Positions 1 to 8,597 of a stretch of DNA of 64,000 nt are shown piece after piece. The notes under the pieces were generated by a model. The model saw only the letters and a list, made by a program, of their open reading frames with translations, was not told the origin of the DNA and made no database searches. This DNA comes from Flavobacterium sp. JAS (GTDB lineage: Bacteria > Bacteroidota > Bacteroidia > Flavobacteriales > Flavobacteriaceae): positions 310,001 to 374,000 of the forward strand of contig NZ_JAJMOX010000007.1 of the NCBI RefSeq assembly GCF_020991455.1. The letters are read 5' to 3'. The position numbers and the translations under genes were made by a program. How positions within the stretch are numbered: position 1 is the stretch's first letter; each line of letters starts with the position of its first letter.

Positions 1-1496
1 TTTACAATACTTGCATTTGCTCCACTTACATCTGAAGTGATAAAAAGCGTACTGTCAACAGAAGTTGGATAGATATTTAAAGCTACAAAATCTTCAGCAA
101 CAACTTCTGGCGAAGCTGTTTTTGCGGCTAAAGCAGTTCCAGATTTTGTAATCTTAAACCAGTTTATATTCACACCCGAAGCTTGTATAAAGATTCCGAA
201 GTTATACGTTCCGGCAGTTACATTTACAGTTTGTGAAACCGTTTGCCAATTTTGCCATCCTCCTGTATTTGGAATATTAACGGCTCCTAACTGAATACTT
301 CCTGCATTCAAATCAGATGATATTCTAGCCCCGTTTACCGCGCTTGCCACTCTGTATTCAATTACATACGAACCTGAAGTTGGAAAATTGATGTTGTAAT
401 ATGCCATCCAATCGTTTGTATCTGCATAACCAACATTTAATCCTCCGCCAGTATCTGTAGTCGCTTCAGTTTGAACACCACTCATACTGGAGTAGTTTTC
501 TGCTTGTATTAAAGTACCTGTTCCCGGAGGATTACTACCTGTAATAACTTGGTTTACGGCAGTTAATAATGATTTTGCTCCTGTTGCATCCTGTGACAAT
601 TCCCAAATCATAACTCCGCCTGCATTTTGAATGGCAAAAGTTGTTTTTGCTTTGATAGTTGGAATTCCGTTATAATAAATAGTGTTTCCAACTTGGTCTA
701 AATTCTCAGCTCCTGGATATTGGGCTACGATATTAGCATACGAAATTCCCTGATTTGCCGAAGCTCCAAAACCATATCCGTAAAACGGAAGACCAATAAT
801 GGCTTTGCTTGCAGGCAATCCTCTTCCTGTCCAGTAATTAAACTGATTTACAGCCATACTATATGGAGAATGTTGTCCCGGACTTCCCGGCGCCCAAGGG
901 CCTGTTGCATCATACGCCATGATATTAATCCAGTCATAAGCCGCAAAAGTAGATGCTGGCACATTTGCTCCTCCGTATCCTTCTGAGAGTGCAGCTGAGA
1001 TTAATTTGCCATTGGCATGTAATTTCGCTGCAAGAGCAATTACAAATCCTCCATAATCGCCATTAATGGCCGGACCTTCAAGATCTACATCCACACCATC
1101 GAAGTTGTGCGCAACGACATAATCGTATATCTTTTGGATAAAAGCCGTTCTGTTGCCACTTGTAATAAGATTGAAATAATTATCACGAATAGCACCTCCT
1201 TCAGAAACTGAACCTCCACCTAGTGAAACAAATACTTTTACGTTTTGTGCGTGCGCCGCGTTAATAATGGTAGTACTTCCTGAATTCCAGGAAAGATATC
1301 CGTTGGCATCGGGATTTTCAAAAGCAATATTAATATGGGTTAATTTACTGTACTGAACGCTGCTGGAAAACGAATTCAGATCTACCCAATTGGGGATGTA
1401 TGCTATTACTTTCTTCTGGGCCATTGACAAATTGAAAACTCCCAAAACTAAAATGATCATCCATTTTAGTGGCATTTTTTTGTAATTGTTTTTCAT
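1..1496 (-). CDS. GH18 chitinase with CBM6 and T9SS domain (C-terminus cut by window edge)
   Basis: Secreted endo-acting chitinase, hydrolysing beta-1,4 bonds of chitin. The reading frame opens at the ATG at 1494-1496 and runs 498 codons to the window edge with no stop, so the C-terminus is missing. Visible in order: a signal peptide ending near NLSMAQ, a GH18 barrel starting KKVIAYIPNW with the catalytic DGVDVDLEG (DxxDxDxE) motif, a CBM6 module starting near LIQAENYSSMSG, and the start of a T9SS sorting domain (LNIYPTSVDSTLFIT). The CBM6 and sorting domain are close relatives of those in the next gene upstream. Product class is secure; chain length and exact substrate preference are not. 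Confidence 0.88.
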   Translation of the reverse strand, partial: MKNNYKKMPLKWMIILVLGVFNLSMAQKKVIAYIPNWVDLNSFSSSVQYSKLTHINIAFENPDANGYLSWNSGSTTIINAAHAQNVKVFVSLGGGSVSEGGAIRDNYFNLITSGNRTAFIQKIYDYVVAHNFDGVDVDLEGPAINGDYGGFVIALAAKLHANGKLISAALSEGYGGANVPASTFAAYDWINIMAYDATGPWAPGSPGQHSPYSMAVNQFNYWTGRGLPASKAIIGLPFYGYGFGASANQGISYANIVAQYPGAENLDQVGNTIYYNGIPTIKAKTTFAIQNAGGVMIWELSQDATGAKSLLTAVNQVITGSNPPGTGTLIQAENYSSMSGVQTEATTDTGGGLNVGYADTNDWMAYYNINFPTSGSYVIEYRVASAVNGARISSDLNAGSIQLGAVNIPNTGGWQNWQTVSQTVNVTAGTYNFGIFIQASGVNINWFKITKSGTALAAKTASPEVVAEDFVALNIYPTSVDSTLFITSDVSGANASIV

Positions 1497-1549
1497 GGTA
1501 ATTGTTTAATAGATTAGTAAAAATTTGTAAATAATGGGGATAAATAAAG

Positions 1550-1609
1550 GACTCAAATTCCAAATTTTTAAATTCCAAATTCCAAGAATCTAAAATCAGA
1601 ATTCGAGTC
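1550..1609 (-). terminator. possible weak terminator after the GH64 gene
   Basis: The arms 1550-1559 and 1600-1609 are complementary at 9 of 10 positions and enclose a large AT-rich loop holding short direct repeats of AATTCCAAATT type. It lies just past the stop of the GH64 gene on the minus strand and is followed by a T-rich stretch. The loop is long, so this is a weak call. Confidence 0.25.
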
Positions 1610-1626
1610 TTTTACTTGATTTAAAA

Positions 1627-4293
1627 CTATTTTTTAATAAAACGCTTAATTGTTTTTGTACCGTCTTTTTCAAAAACTACCAAATAAACACCTCTTCTTA
1701 AATGCGAAACATCTATAGAGTTGTTGTTTACTTTTTGCGCCGAAACTATATTTCCGGTTTGAGAATCTACAATACTTACATTTCCACCGCTTAGATCTGT
1801 AGTGATGAAAAGTGTATTTTCAACCGGACTTGGATATATATTTAAAGCCGTCTCAACCGATTCTTCTTCAATTGTTGTTGAAGCCATTTTTGCGCTTCCG
1901 GAACCAACTTTTGTTATTTTAATCCAATTGATATTCATTCCCGTGTTCTGAATGAAGATTCCAAAATTGTAGGTTCCTGCATTCACATTTACACTTTGAG
2001 ATACCGTTTGCCAGTTTTGCCAGCCTCCGGTATTGGGAATATCAACATTTCCTAAAACAATAGTCCCGCCGTTTAAATCTGATGATAATCTACCTCCGGT
2101 TACAGCACTTGCAACTCTGTATTCGATTAAATAAGAACCTGTAGTTGGAAAATTAATGCTATTGTAAGCCAACCAGTCTCCGGTTTCGGTATAACCAACA
2201 TTCGAACCTCCGCCAGTATCTGTTGTTGCTTCAACCTGAATGCCGCTCATTGCTGAGTAATCTTCCGCCTGAATTAAAACGGATGTTTGAGAACTTGTTG
2301 CCGGAACCAGTTTCCATTGTCCGCAAGTTTGATTGTTGTTGTCCCATTGTTGTACAACAGCCCCAGAAGCTGTACTTGCTCCAGCCACTTCAACAATTCT
2401 ACCGCTGTGTCTGGCTACGATTTTATAAAATCCGTCACCTGTAGCAACTAGTACAAATTGCTGATTTGTAGTTGCATTGTAGGGATATTGCTCTACGTGC
2501 GCGCCATTTGCTTTATTGAAATTGTTTACATCCAAAGATTGTCCGCTATGATTGGCAATAATTTTGTACAAACCATCCCCTATATGGGTAAAGGTAAATT
2601 TCTGATTGTTGCCAGAATTCAATGCACCTTGATTTATCGCTGCACCATTTGACAAACTTGCACCCCAGACATCCATGTATAAATTGCTGTTTCTGTTTTG
2701 CAAAAAGAAAGTTTGGTTTCCTAAAGTAGTTGTTCCGTTTGCCAAAATTCTAATAGACGTTACTTTATCATTCCAGGTTGTATTTAAACAAGCATTATCA
2801 GAATTAATTACAGTTGAAGCTCCGGTAAAATTATCGTCCTGATACAAAATCGCCTGAAATCCCTGTGTGATTTTAAGTGACGAAATATCATCGTTTAAAA
2901 CGCCTAAAGTATTCAAGCGTGCCAAATTATAATCTCCAATGGTTAATCCGCCTGAAAATCCTGTGTAGTTACAATCTTTATAAACCGTAATTACATCCGT
3001 TGTTGCAGGTACTGAAGGCACCGCTGTGGCATATCCGCCAAAAGTGGCAATAACTTTAGTTGGCTGTGGCGAATGAAGCGATGGCGATTGATCAGCCACA
3101 TCATCATAAGCAAATCCATAGGCCAGATTATCAACACTAATTCCTGGCAAATGCCAAAATTTAGAATAATGATTGGTTGGATTTACCTGATAAAATTTCG
3201 ATGCATCGTACCAATTTTGCTGTCCCGGATTTGGCGTTGTAGTATTCACAACATGACGGTTAATTGCTGCCGTTAATTGCGCCTGAATCACAAGATCCAA
3301 ATCTCCGTCGACCAATCTTCTGTCCAGAACACCTTTTCCTTCAAGTGCTTCCTGAGTCGATGGTCTGTTTTGAACTCTTCCGGTTCTACCGACAAAACCT
3401 CCTGATTGTCCAACCATTTCCAGTTGTTCACCATTTACTCTTCCTTTGAAAACTCCGGCATCTCCGGCATAAAATATTAAATCTTCATTTTTATATTTAT
3501 TCCAAATCGCATCGATATATGATTTCAAATAATTGGCTTGAGCTCCAACGCTTGTGCCTCCTGTTCCATCGGCGAAAGCTGGCGTTTTTGACGGCGCTGT
3601 AATCTCGCCCGTTGCATCATTTACACAACCTTGAAATTCAGACGGAACATTGGCTTTGAAAGCCGCCACAATATCAGCGTGTTTCTTTAATTCACCCACA
3701 CGTTTCTGATATCCATTGGCACCAAATAATTCCAATCCCATTGGATATTTATACGAATCCACTCTGGATGGATTTCCAAAAAAACCATATTGATTATTGG
3801 TAAGTTCGATGATTTCATACAAAATTCCCTGATTCGGATCTGTTGCATTTAGTGGATTTGGTGAAGTATATCCTGAGGGAGCGCCACTTGCACCAAAAAA
3901 GTAGAAATACAATTGCTGTCCTTTGGCTATAAAAACCCTGCATCCTGCAATTTGAGGCAGCGTAAAGGTCTTATTGGGAATTTCACTGAGTTTGGTAAAA
4001 CATGCCGCGTATTTTGAGTTTTGTCCCGGTCCGGTATTTCCGCCAATTGTAGGTCCTGTAACCGTATTATAAGACGAACTCATTGGCAGGACCTGACTTG
4101 TTTTGGCATTTACCCAAACGTGATTTCCGGTAGTATAATCAATACCAACGATGGCAACATATAAGTCGCTGTCGTTAAATGTTGAAGCATTACTAATAGT
4201 AAAGGGAATTGGGCCTTGGCCATAACTAAAGTTAAATAGCAAAGCCAACAGCAATGCCGCAAAAAGTTTTTTTTGTAATTTAAAATTTCTCAT
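1627..4293 (-). CDS. GH64-type beta-1,3-glucanase with crystallin, ricin-type lectin and CBM6 modules, T9SS-secreted
   Basis: Predicted secreted beta-1,3-glucanase of the laminaripentaose-producing GH64 type. The 888-residue protein has a signal peptide (about 1-25), a GH64-like catalytic region (about 28-425), a beta/gamma-crystallin-like domain (about 430-518, paired YKDCNYTG and YQDDNFTG motifs), a ricin-type beta-trefoil with QxF/QxW repeats (about 525-671), CBM6 (672-799) and a T9SS C-terminal domain (817-888). Candidate catalytic residues by position are E160 or E163 and D179. It lies between the chitinase and the GH16 gene on the same strand; a strong terminator after GH16 suggests it has its own promoter. 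GH64 assignment is from remembered family features, so the catalytic residues are inference. Confidence 0.8.
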   Translation of the reverse strand: MRNFKLQKKLFAALLLALLFNFSYGQGPIPFTISNASTFNDSDLYVAIVGIDYTTGNHVWVNAKTSQVLPMSSSYNTVTGPTIGGNTGPGQNSKYAACFTKLSEIPNKTFTLPQIAGCRVFIAKGQQLYFYFFGASGAPSGYTSPNPLNATDPNQGILYEIIELTNNQYGFFGNPSRVDSYKYPMGLELFGANGYQKRVGELKKHADIVAAFKANVPSEFQGCVNDATGEITAPSKTPAFADGTGGTSVGAQANYLKSYIDAIWNKYKNEDLIFYAGDAGVFKGRVNGEQLEMVGQSGGFVGRTGRVQNRPSTQEALEGKGVLDRRLVDGDLDLVIQAQLTAAINRHVVNTTTPNPGQQNWYDASKFYQVNPTNHYSKFWHLPGISVDNLAYGFAYDDVADQSPSLHSPQPTKVIATFGGYATAVPSVPATTDVITVYKDCNYTGFSGGLTIGDYNLARLNTLGVLNDDISSLKITQGFQAILYQDDNFTGASTVINSDNACLNTTWNDKVTSIRILANGTTTLGNQTFFLQNRNSNLYMDVWGASLSNGAAINQGALNSGNNQKFTFTHIGDGLYKIIANHSGQSLDVNNFNKANGAHVEQYPYNATTNQQFVLVATGDGFYKIVARHSGRIVEVAGASTASGAVVQQWDNNNQTCGQWKLVPATSSQTSVLIQAEDYSAMSGIQVEATTDTGGGSNVGYTETGDWLAYNSINFPTTGSYLIEYRVASAVTGGRLSSDLNGGTIVLGNVDIPNTGGWQNWQTVSQSVNVNAGTYNFGIFIQNTGMNINWIKITKVGSGSAKMASTTIEEESVETALNIYPSPVENTLFITTDLSGGNVSIVDSQTGNIVSAQKVNNNSIDVSHLRRGVYLVVFEKDGTKTIKRFIKK

Positions 4294-4360
4294 TGTTTAA
4301 TTGTTTTGGTTAATAAACTCGTTTTTAATTAATTAGTAAGAATGAGAAAATAAAATCTAT

Positions 4361-4401
4361 AAAAAAGTTGGGTGTAACTATTAAGGATCATTACACCCAA
4401 C
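4361..4401 (-). terminator. rho-independent terminator of the GH16 gene
   Basis: A perfect 11-bp stem (4367-4377 with 4391-4401, arm GTTGGGTGTAA) with a 13-nt loop. On the minus strand it is followed directly by a run of six T. It starts about 10 bp past the GH16 stop codon, so it should end that transcript before the GH64 gene. Confidence 0.88.
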
Positions 4402-4411
4402 TGTATTTTGG

Positions 4412-7400
4412 TTATTGCTTAATCAATTTTTTAGACCAGCTTTTCTGGTCAGATTTAAAGTTCAGAATATAAATTCCTCTTCTAAGTCTGCTGATATCAA
4501 TTAAACCTTCAGTAGCATTTGCATCAAATTTGCCCTCTGCAACCAATGTTCCCCCGTCGTCATAAATTGTTACGACTTTGTTGTCTAATTTTGCAGGCAA
4601 TGAAACCTGAACATAAGTACTTGCCGGATTTGGATACATGGCAAAAGTTGTCGCTTCCCCTTGGGTTTCTTGAATTATTGCCGAAGATTTTTTGGCTGTC
4701 GATGCAGATCCGTAAGCTTCAATTTCGTATAATGAATATCCGTATGGAGCCAAAGCTTTCGCATTACATAAAACTCGAATGTATCTCCCGCTTGCGCTTA
4801 CTGTTAAATCATCAGTTCCACCATCGCTTGCCGTTTGAGTATTTACAGTTTCATTTTCGGTGAAAACATTATCAGTAGAAATCTGTATTTTGTATTGCGT
4901 TGCAAAAGCTGCTTCCCATTTTAAAACCACACGATTAATGTTGTAATTACTGCCCAAATCAACATAAATCCATTCTGTAGCATTGGCAAAAGAACTTGCC
5001 CATCTTGTTCCTGTGCCGTCTCCGTCAGTTGCTTTACTGGCTGATAATATCGCGTTTTCTTCTGTAGAAGCTGTAGCTGTTTTGGCTAGAGCCAAATTAA
5101 CATTGTTAGTTGGAGGCGTAATATTTCGAACAATAACATCACTGAAAACTCCCGTTGCCAAAGTTCCATTTGCATGAGAAGTTACTGCCATTCCCACATA
5201 AACCGTACTCGCCATTGCAATTGTTTTTGGCGCGCCAAGTTGTGTCCAGGTTGATCCATTATCCGAAGTATAGGATGTAAAGACATTTGCGGCTCTTGTA
5301 ACACGAATCCATTTTGGAGCCGTTCCTGCCGCGACTGTAGCGGTTGTAATTCCTGAAACAGCTTCTCTTGTTAAAAATTCCACACCCGCCCCTGCACTTA
5401 CATCAGTCATGGCATGTTTAGAAGTTGGCGTAAGGGTCTCACGGAACATTACTCCCGCTTTTGCATACGTATTGGTATTGGTTAGCGAATTTACTTTAGC
5501 AATAATTTCAGCATCACCTGTAATGGGTTGATTTACATATTGAAATTGATCTCCTGTATCCCAAATATCATTTCCTGATCCTTTTATAGTGAACGTTCCA
5601 CTTGCGTGAGTAGCTTCACCAACAGGCGTAACAGCGCCTAAATCGGTACTCACCCACGGCGCGGGTAAAGTTGCCGGAGGGTTTTCTGTAGAAACTAAAT
5701 TTACAGCTCTGATATTATCAAAATAATAGGTGTTACCTGAACTTGTTCCCGGTTCTAATAAGAAAACAAAACGATTTACTTCGCTCTCTAGTGTTGAAGC
5801 ATCTGGTGAACTTGCGTACGTAAATACTAGCGTATGCCAAGTATTGGTTTGTTTTACAACGGCTTGATAAATACTATGCCTTCCTGTTGGATAATTAGAC
5901 GGAATCGAAGCGCTGCTTTCCCCCTGCCAGGAAATTACAGATCCAACCGGAGCCGACGTGTAAACATCCATAGCAAACTTTTTAGTTCCGGATTTGAAAT
6001 CTCCAATATTGGTTAATGTCGTATTGAATGAAAAGTTATCATATAATTCAGTCGATTTTCTAACATATTTTCCAACATTCGTAGACGTATTGATTCCGCT
6101 TGCATTAGGATTTGGCGTGTTTGCTGTATAAGTTCCAATCGCGTCTCTAAAGGTAATATTATGTACCGTTTGATAGTCTTCGTACACCACTCCAGGGGTA
6201 AAAGTATCTGGAAGTTTAGTCGAACCAATTCTGATATTATCAAAATAATAGGTGTCGTTTGTATACGAACCTGAATTTGCCAAAATTACCATTTGGTTTA
6301 CCGCCAGATTTGAAGTTCCTTCGTCAGGACTTGAATTATAATAGAAAGTCAAGGTTTCCCACTGATTCTGTTTGGTCGTGATCGCTACATAATTACTATT
6401 TCTTCCTGTTGGAAAATTAGCCGGAAGCGATGTTGCGCTATTCTCTAAATTCAGACTCACAACCGTACCAATTGGCGCGGAAGTATAAACATCAATCATG
6501 ATTTTATTGGTCTGATTTTTTAGTAAACCTGCGTCTTCGATATTACCTTGTGTATTAAAGAAAAGCACATCATATTGCTCGGTTACATTTCGAACATATT
6601 TTGCCACATTTGCAGATGAGTTTACTGAATTTGAACCCGGATTTGCCACAACAGAATATGTTCCGGTTGTCGTTCCTTTGATGATTTTATTGATTCCGTC
6701 ATAGTTTTGCAAAACATCCGTGGCAATAATTGGTTTTTCGGGTGCCGCTTTTGTGAGCAGATTATCAAAATAATACGTCGCTCCCGAATTCGAATTCGAT
6801 TCAAAAAGGAACACCACATTATTGATCGTTAAAGCACTTGTATTGGGATCGATTACTTTTTCGAATTCAAATTCTATGGTTTCCCATTTATTCTGAACCG
6901 TTGTCGTGGCTTTGTAACCGCTATGTCTTCCAGAGGGAAAATTGGTAGCCGTTGTTACCAGACTATTCTCGAGTTGCATCGAGATTTTAGTTCCAACAGG
7001 CGCCGAAGTATAAATATCAAAAGACAATTTCTTTCTGCCATATACATAATCATTGGCATTGCTGATAACTACGTTTTTGATATTTAGAACATCATATAAT
7101 TCAGATGCGTTACGAACATATTTCCCAACTAAGGCCGAAGTATTGATTCCCGTAGCCGACGGATTTGCAACGGCTTCTGTCAAAACTCCCGTTTTAAGGC
7201 CGTAAACTATATTTCGATTCGTTTGAAAATCTTCATAAATTCTTTCCACCGGCAGCGGAACTTCTGTGGTTACAGCTAGTTTATACGTACTGGCAGCACA
7301 GCCCGAAACTGTAGTTGCTACGGCAACATCTCCCCCAGATGTTCCCCAGTTTACAGTAATTGCGTTTGTACCCTGCCCTGAGGTAATGGTAGCTCCGCCA

Positions 7401-8377
7401 GGAACTGTCCAGTTGTAAGTTGCACCTGCAATCGCGTTTAAAGAATATGTTTTACTGGTTTCGTTTTGATATACTTTTGCATCTCCAACTACTCCGTAAT
7501 TAAAACTTCCGGTATAAACACGTACATAATCTACTTGTAGTTTTGACGGAAAATCAGCTGGAATTGGTTCAACTCCCACCCCGTTTACACTTGTATAAGG
7601 CGTTCCTGCGCTACCAACAGCCAGATTTAAAATAATATAAAACTGTTGATCATTAAAAGGCCATCCGCCATTTACAGTAGTATTTGGCGTAGCGGTATGA
7701 AATAAATTGCCGTCGATAAACCATTTAATGATATTTGGTCCCCATTCTACGGCATAAACATGAAATTCTGTAGACAAATCCGTTGGAGAACTATAACTTC
7801 TACCTGTATAATGGTATCCGCCGCCATCATAATGAATCGTTCCATCAATGGATTTTGGGTTTCTGTGTTTGGCTTCCATGATATCAATTTCACCTGTAAA
7901 AGGCCAATTTGAAGTCCCCGCCGGTAACATCCAGAATGCTGGCCATGCGCCCATACCCGAAGATAATTTCATACGGGCTTCCACTCTTCCGTACTTAATG
8001 GAATATTTTCCCTCAGTGGTGAGTTTAGCCGAAGAATACGGTTGCGCCGGAAATTGTGCATTGGGCTCGTATTTGGCCTGAATATTCAAATAACTATCGG
8101 CTCCTTCTTTGACAATTGTTGCCTGATTGGGATCGTAACGTTGCGCTTCGCCGTTTCCAAAGCCACAAAGCGAAGGACAACCGTTTCCAGTAATACTTTG
8201 CCATTTGCTTGCATCTACCGTAGTGCCATTAAATTCATCTGACCAAACCAGAGTGTTGCATTGCGCCTGAAGTTTTAGAAAAGGACACAATAATAAAATT
8301 GCCAGTGAGAGGCACCTCTTTAGTAAATAGTAATTGCTTTTCGGTGGTCGGCCGAAAAATGGGTCATTTTGTTTCAT
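4412..8377 (-). CDS. Large multi-domain GH16 beta-glucanase, T9SS-secreted
   Basis: Secreted endo-beta-1,3(4)-glucanase of the laminarinase type. In the 1321-residue chain I see a signal peptide (cut near 38), a GH16 domain (about 39-292) with the catalytic EIDIME motif (nucleophile E163, D165, acid/base E168), a PKD-like domain (about 295-370), three tandem modules of about 175 residues (about 378-905), a DUF1349/concanavalin-like domain (about 915-1085), an F5/8 type C discoidin (CBM32-like) domain (1092-1223) and a T9SS sorting domain (1245-1321). It ends with its own terminator. The regulator at 8598-11528 lies directly upstream on the same strand. The GH16 call is firm; laminarin versus mixed-linkage or fungal glucan cannot be told from sequence alone. 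Confidence 0.92.
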   Translation of the reverse strand: MKQNDPFFGRPPKSNYYLLKRCLSLAILLLCPFLKLQAQCNTLVWSDEFNGTTVDASKWQSITGNGCPSLCGFGNGEAQRYDPNQATIVKEGADSYLNIQAKYEPNAQFPAQPYSSAKLTTEGKYSIKYGRVEARMKLSSGMGAWPAFWMLPAGTSNWPFTGEIDIMEAKHRNPKSIDGTIHYDGGGYHYTGRSYSSPTDLSTEFHVYAVEWGPNIIKWFIDGNLFHTATPNTTVNGGWPFNDQQFYIILNLAVGSAGTPYTSVNGVGVEPIPADFPSKLQVDYVRVYTGSFNYGVVGDAKVYQNETSKTYSLNAIAGATYNWTVPGGATITSGQGTNAITVNWGTSGGDVAVATTVSGCAASTYKLAVTTEVPLPVERIYEDFQTNRNIVYGLKTGVLTEAVANPSATGINTSALVGKYVRNASELYDVLNIKNVVISNANDYVYGRKKLSFDIYTSAPVGTKISMQLENSLVTTATNFPSGRHSGYKATTTVQNKWETIEFEFEKVIDPNTSALTINNVVFLFESNSNSGATYYFDNLLTKAAPEKPIIATDVLQNYDGINKIIKGTTTGTYSVVANPGSNSVNSSANVAKYVRNVTEQYDVLFFNTQGNIEDAGLLKNQTNKIMIDVYTSAPIGTVVSLNLENSATSLPANFPTGRNSNYVAITTKQNQWETLTFYYNSSPDEGTSNLAVNQMVILANSGSYTNDTYYFDNIRIGSTKLPDTFTPGVVYEDYQTVHNITFRDAIGTYTANTPNPNASGINTSTNVGKYVRKSTELYDNFSFNTTLTNIGDFKSGTKKFAMDVYTSAPVGSVISWQGESSASIPSNYPTGRHSIYQAVVKQTNTWHTLVFTYASSPDASTLESEVNRFVFLLEPGTSSGNTYYFDNIRAVNLVSTENPPATLPAPWVSTDLGAVTPVGEATHASGTFTIKGSGNDIWDTGDQFQYVNQPITGDAEIIAKVNSLTNTNTYAKAGVMFRETLTPTSKHAMTDVSAGAGVEFLTREAVSGITTATVAAGTAPKWIRVTRAANVFTSYTSDNGSTWTQLGAPKTIAMASTVYVGMAVTSHANGTLATGVFSDVIVRNITPPTNNVNLALAKTATASTEENAILSASKATDGDGTGTRWASSFANATEWIYVDLGSNYNINRVVLKWEAAFATQYKIQISTDNVFTENETVNTQTASDGGTDDLTVSASGRYIRVLCNAKALAPYGYSLYEIEAYGSASTAKKSSAIIQETQGEATTFAMYPNPASTYVQVSLPAKLDNKVVTIYDDGGTLVAEGKFDANATEGLIDISRLRRGIYILNFKSDQKSWSKKLIKQ
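5690..7250 (-). repeat. three tandem copies of a ~175-residue module inside the GH16 gene
   Basis: The GH16 protein repeats one module three times. Each copy opens near a Y-D-x3-5-N-I type segment, has the shared GKYVRN and YDVL/YDNF segment, then DIYTSAPVGT or a close variant, then NFPTGR or similar, and ends in TYYFDN. At DNA level the segment ATTATCAAAATAATA recurs near 5714, 6236 and 6761, a spacing of 522 and 525 bp. I do not recognise the module; a galactose-binding-like carbohydrate-binding fold is plausible. Confidence 0.85.
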
Positions 8378-8597
8378 TCTTTTTTAGTTTTTTGTTAGTA
8401 AAGTCCATTAACACAACAAATCTTAATTTCTTTAAAGAAATGCGCATTATTGTATTAATAAGATGACAATATTAACAAATAAACCACCTAAAAGGTCAAT
8501 TTACCGATACGGTTTGACTACGGTGTTTGTAAAAAAATGTAATAAATAGCCCTCAAAAACCGTAAAACCACTTCAGATTTTACTTCATAATAAAAAA

